Source of the DNA: Microbacterium lemovicicum
GTDB lineage: Bacteria; Actinomycetota; Actinomycetes; Actinomycetales; Microbacteriaceae
Length of the DNA: 64,000 nt
Assembly (NCBI RefSeq): GCF_003991875.1
Contig: NZ_CP031423.1
Coordinates: forward strand, 496,001-560,000
Direction: 5' to 3'
How positions within the stretch are numbered: the first letter of the stretch is position 1; each line of letters opens with the position of its first letter. Positions 61,656 to 64,000 of this stretch are shown one piece after another. Position numbers and translations under genes: made by a program. Below the pieces are notes generated by a model. That model was given only the letters and a program-made list of their open reading frames with translations. It ran no database searches and had not been told where the DNA came from.

Positions 61656-62801
61656 ATGGCCACCTTCGACGCCACAGACGACTCGTTCAACACCCGCGTG
61701 CGCGACTCGTTCAACACCACCACCACCACCAACAACGCCACCCTCGGCGCCGACCTCGACAACGTCGGCAACACCGACGCCTCGACCAACAACAGCGGCA
61801 ACTCCGCCTGGTCGATCGACGGCAGCGGCAACACCGACAACTCGACCAACGACAGCGGCAACGTCGACTGGTCGATCGACGGCAGCGGCAACACCGACTC
61901 GAACGACACCACCACCACCACCACGGGGTCGGGCAACGACAACTCCGACAACTCCGACAACTCCGACAACTCGGACAACTCGGACAACTCCGACAACAGC
62001 GACAACTCGGACAATTCCGACAACAGCGACAACTCGGACAACTCGGACAACAGCGACAACTCGGACAACTCCGACAACTCGGTGACGGACAACAGCGACA
62101 ACTCCGTCAACGACTCGTACAACGACAACAGCCTCGGTGTCATCAGCGGCTCGTACAACAGCAGCATGGACGACCACTCGGTGGCCGTCGGTGTCCGCGA
62201 CTACAACACCGGCATGGGCGACCTCGACCTCGGCGGTGCCGGCGGCGGCGGCGGAGACGTCTGGGTCAACAACCAGAACACGATCGTCGACCAGTCGGTG
62301 AACGGCGCCGGCGACGGCGACTTCTCGGGCGGCGGCTCCGCGGTCGTGGCCTCCGGCGACGGCTCGATGGCGGCCGGCGAGGGCATCTCGATCACGCAGG
62401 TGCGCGACTCCTCCACCACGATCTCGGCCGACGGCGGCGACGTGAACCTCAACAACGACACGCGCATCACCACCATCGACGGCTCGTACAACACCTCCAC
62501 CGTCGAGACCACGTGGACCGACAACTCCGTCGACACCAGCATCGCCGACTCATACAACGACAACTCCGACAGCTACACCGCGGCCGACTCGTTCAACGAC
62601 AGCTCGGACAGCTACACGTCGACCGACTCGTTCAACGACAACTCGGACAGCTACAGCGCCGCCGACTCGTTCAACGACCTGTCGGTCACGCACGACGAGA
62701 GCAACTGGAACATCGACGCCGACGTGATCTGGGGCAGCGACGACTCCGTCATCGCCCAGGACGCGACGGTGGACGTCGACCCCGGCGACTGGGCAAGCTG
62801 A
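61656..62801 (+). CDS. DNS-repeat acidic protein, copy 2
   Basis: A 381-residue tandem paralogue of the preceding protein. The Asp-Asn-Ser run occupies exactly the same residues (95-142, sixteen units), the conserved block starts in register at 178 (VGVRDYNTG; DVWVNNQNTIVDQSVNGAGD), and four 13-residue repeats follow at 297-348 (ADSFNDSSDSYTS). The N-terminus differs (SIDGSGNTDNSTNDSGN repeats). No Lys or Cys, and a single Pro, in DPGDWAS. ATG at 61656 with a weak GAAAG site. The GTPase gene begins 98 bases after its stop. Confidence 0.85.
   Translation: MATFDATDDSFNTRVRDSFNTTTTTNNATLGADLDNVGNTDASTNNSGNSAWSIDGSGNTDNSTNDSGNVDWSIDGSGNTDSNDTTTTTTGSGNDNSDNSDNSDNSDNSDNSDNSDNSDNSDNSDNSDNSDNSDNSDNSDNSVTDNSDNSVNDSYNDNSLGVISGSYNSSMDDHSVAVGVRDYNTGMGDLDLGGAGGGGGDVWVNNQNTIVDQSVNGAGDGDFSGGGSAVVASGDGSMAAGEGISITQVRDSSTTISADGGDVNLNNDTRITTIDGSYNTSTVETTWTDNSVDTSIADSYNDNSDSYTAADSFNDSSDSYTSTDSFNDNSDSYSAADSFNDLSVTHDESNWNIDADVIWGSDDSVIAQDATVDVDPGDWAS
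61938..62081 (+). repeat. 9-base tandem repeat, 16 units (copy 2)
   Basis: Sixteen GAC-AAC-Ser units. The rare GACAATTCC unit also occurs once here, as in copy 1, pointing to common descent of the arrays. Confidence 0.95.
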
Positions 62802-62899
62802 GGATCCGTATCCCGACCGGCACCGAATAGCGATCAGGACCTGACGGCCCTGGGTGGGAGACCGCCCGGGGTCGTCGGGCGTCGAACGAGAGGTCGACC

Positions 62900-64000
62900 A
62901 TGCCCCCCACCACCCGTACGACCGAGGATGCCGCAGCCGACGTGGTCGCGGCCCGTCCCGCCGCCGACCTGCTCGCGCTGGTGGAGCGCACGGCGGGCCT
63001 GTCCGACTCCGTCGGACGCTCGGACCTGGTCTCCCGGCTCTCCGAGACCCGGCAGCGGCTGATCGACCCCTACGTGCGGGTGATCATCGTCGGGCAGTTC
63101 AAACAGGGCAAGAGCAAACTCGTCAATGCGCTGGTGAACGCACCCGCGTGCCCCGTGGACGACGACATCGCCACCAGCGTGCCGACCTCCGTCTCATACG
63201 GCGAGGAACCCGAGGCGTTCGCCCTGATCCGCCGCGACGAGGGCACCGAGCCGTCGATCGAGCGGCGGCCGATCGCGCTGGACGACCTCGCCGAGTTCGT
63301 CTCCGAGAAGGGCCAGGGCGGTAAGGGCCTCGAGGTCGTGGGCGCAGAGGTGAAGATCCCGCGCGCCCTGCTGAAGGGCGGCCTCCGCCTCGTCGACTCC
63401 CCGGGCGTCGGGGGAGTCGAGTCGACCCGCTCCGTCAGCACGCTCGCGGCCCTGTCGACCGCGCACGCCGTGCTGCTCGTCTCCGACGCCTCGCAGGAGT
63501 ACACCGAGCCGGAGGTGCAGTTCCTGCGGCACGCGCTGCGCGTGTCGCCGAACGTGGCCGCGGTGCTGTCGAAGACCGACATCTATCCCGAGTGGCGCCA
63601 GATCGAGCAGATCGACCGGTCGCACCTCGGCGACGTGGGCCGCATCCCGATGTTCGCCGTCTCCAGTGACCTGCGGATGATGGCGGCCCAGGAGCAGGAC
63701 CGCGAGCTCAACGAGGAGTCCGGGTTCCCGGCCCTCGTCGCCCACCTTCGTCGCGACGTGCTCGGGCGGGCGGAGGCCGTGCACCAGCGCGCCGCCGTGC
63801 ACGACCTCGTCTCGGTCGTCGACCAGCTGGGCATGGCCGTGAAGACCGAACTGCGCGCGCTGCAGCATCCGGAGGACACCCCGGTGATGATCGCCCGTCT
63901 CGAGGACGCCAAGGCGCGCGCGGACGAGTTCCGCAGCCGCTCCTCGCGCTGGCAGGTCACGCTCTCCGACGGCATCGCCGATCTCATCTCCGACACCGAG
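62900..64000 (+). CDS. IniA-like dynamin-family GTPase (partial, runs off right edge)
   Basis: The first 367 codons of a bacterial dynamin-like protein. G1 GQFKQGKSKL (Lys71, Ser72), G3 DSPGVGG (166-172) and G4 SKTD (224-227). DLVSRLSETRQRLIDPYVRV, SDASQEYTEPEVQFLR and DRELNEESGFPALV resemble M. tuberculosis IniA as I recall it. Such proteins bind and remodel membranes, and IniA is induced by cell-wall inhibitors. ATG at 62900 with GAGAGG upstream. The helical stalk and membrane-binding part lie beyond the window. Confidence 0.92.
   Translation, partial: MPPTTRTTEDAAADVVAARPAADLLALVERTAGLSDSVGRSDLVSRLSETRQRLIDPYVRVIIVGQFKQGKSKLVNALVNAPACPVDDDIATSVPTSVSYGEEPEAFALIRRDEGTEPSIERRPIALDDLAEFVSEKGQGGKGLEVVGAEVKIPRALLKGGLRLVDSPGVGGVESTRSVSTLAALSTAHAVLLVSDASQEYTEPEVQFLRHALRVSPNVAAVLSKTDIYPEWRQIEQIDRSHLGDVGRIPMFAVSSDLRMMAAQEQDRELNEESGFPALVAHLRRDVLGRAEAVHQRAAVHDLVSVVDQLGMAVKTELRALQHPEDTPVMIARLEDAKARADEFRSRSSRWQVTLSDGIADLISDTE

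Noticed and set aside
60703..62081. Possible CRISPR array from the regular repeats
   Set aside because: The units are 9 bases, contiguous, without spacers and in a long open frame. No cas genes are present.
1..64000. tRNA, rRNA, insertion sequences or prophage genes
   Set aside because: No transposase or integrase motifs, no terminal inverted repeats with target duplications, and no tRNA-like cloverleaf was noticed in the gaps read.

Overview
The window reads as a chromosomal segment of a high-GC actinobacterium, most likely Microbacteriaceae and probably Microbacterium or a close relative. The grounds are the rpoA-rplQ-truA and rplM-rpsI-glmM-coaA-glmS-acpS-alr-tsaE / tsaB-rimI-tsaD gene orders, strong GC bias, GTG/TTG starts, GTGA and ATGA stop-start overlaps, and many promoters of the leaderless actinobacterial type (TANNNT six or seven bases before the start codon). 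No rRNA, tRNA, insertion sequence, integrase or CRISPR array was found.

Layout. 1-3.8 kb: end of the rpoA operon (rpoA', rplQ), truA, an endonuclease/exonuclease/phosphatase enzyme and a small alarmone synthetase. 4.0-12.6 kb: a lipoprotein, then a signalling and polysaccharide module made of two membrane proteins with degenerate GGDEF-like tails flanking a histidine kinase, a processive family-2 glycosyltransferase, an OmpR-type regulator and a GH6 cellulase-like enzyme. 12.6-20.0 kb: a multipass membrane protein, an HprK-like/PqqD/PqqD fusion, signal peptidase I, a hypothetical protein, a NTP_transf_5-type nucleotidyltransferase, two paralogous surface-type proteins (one with a twin-arginine signal) and an AraC regulator. 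20.4-37.6 kb: a Wzy-type exopolysaccharide cluster (UDP-glucose dehydrogenase, several glycosyltransferases, pyruvyltransferase, polymerase, flippase, a secreted beta-helix protein, GH5 hydrolase, initiating sugar-phosphate transferase, low-molecular-weight tyrosine phosphatase, BY-kinase). Its centre is visibly lower in GC than the flanks. 37.7-44.8 kb: a coiled-coil membrane protein, rplM-rpsI-glmM, a second BY-kinase, a second AraC regulator and a 51-codon relic of the Tat surface-protein family. 44.7-60.2 kb: a Ppx/GppA phosphatase, a YdcF-like protein, coaA, glmS, acpS, alr, tsaE, a hydrolase, a five-gene insert (OmpA-type repeat lipoprotein, DUF3060 lipoprotein, small membrane protein, two-component pair), then tsaB-rimI-tsaD, a membrane protein and a methyltransferase.

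The most striking locus is 60.4-64.0 kb. Two tandem paralogous proteins are built from Asp-Asn-Ser triplets and 13-residue DSFND repeats. They are followed by the first 367 codons of a dynamin-like GTPase closely resembling mycobacterial IniA, running off the right edge. The arrangement resembles iniB-iniA-iniC, with two unrelated-looking acidic repeat proteins in the IniB position.
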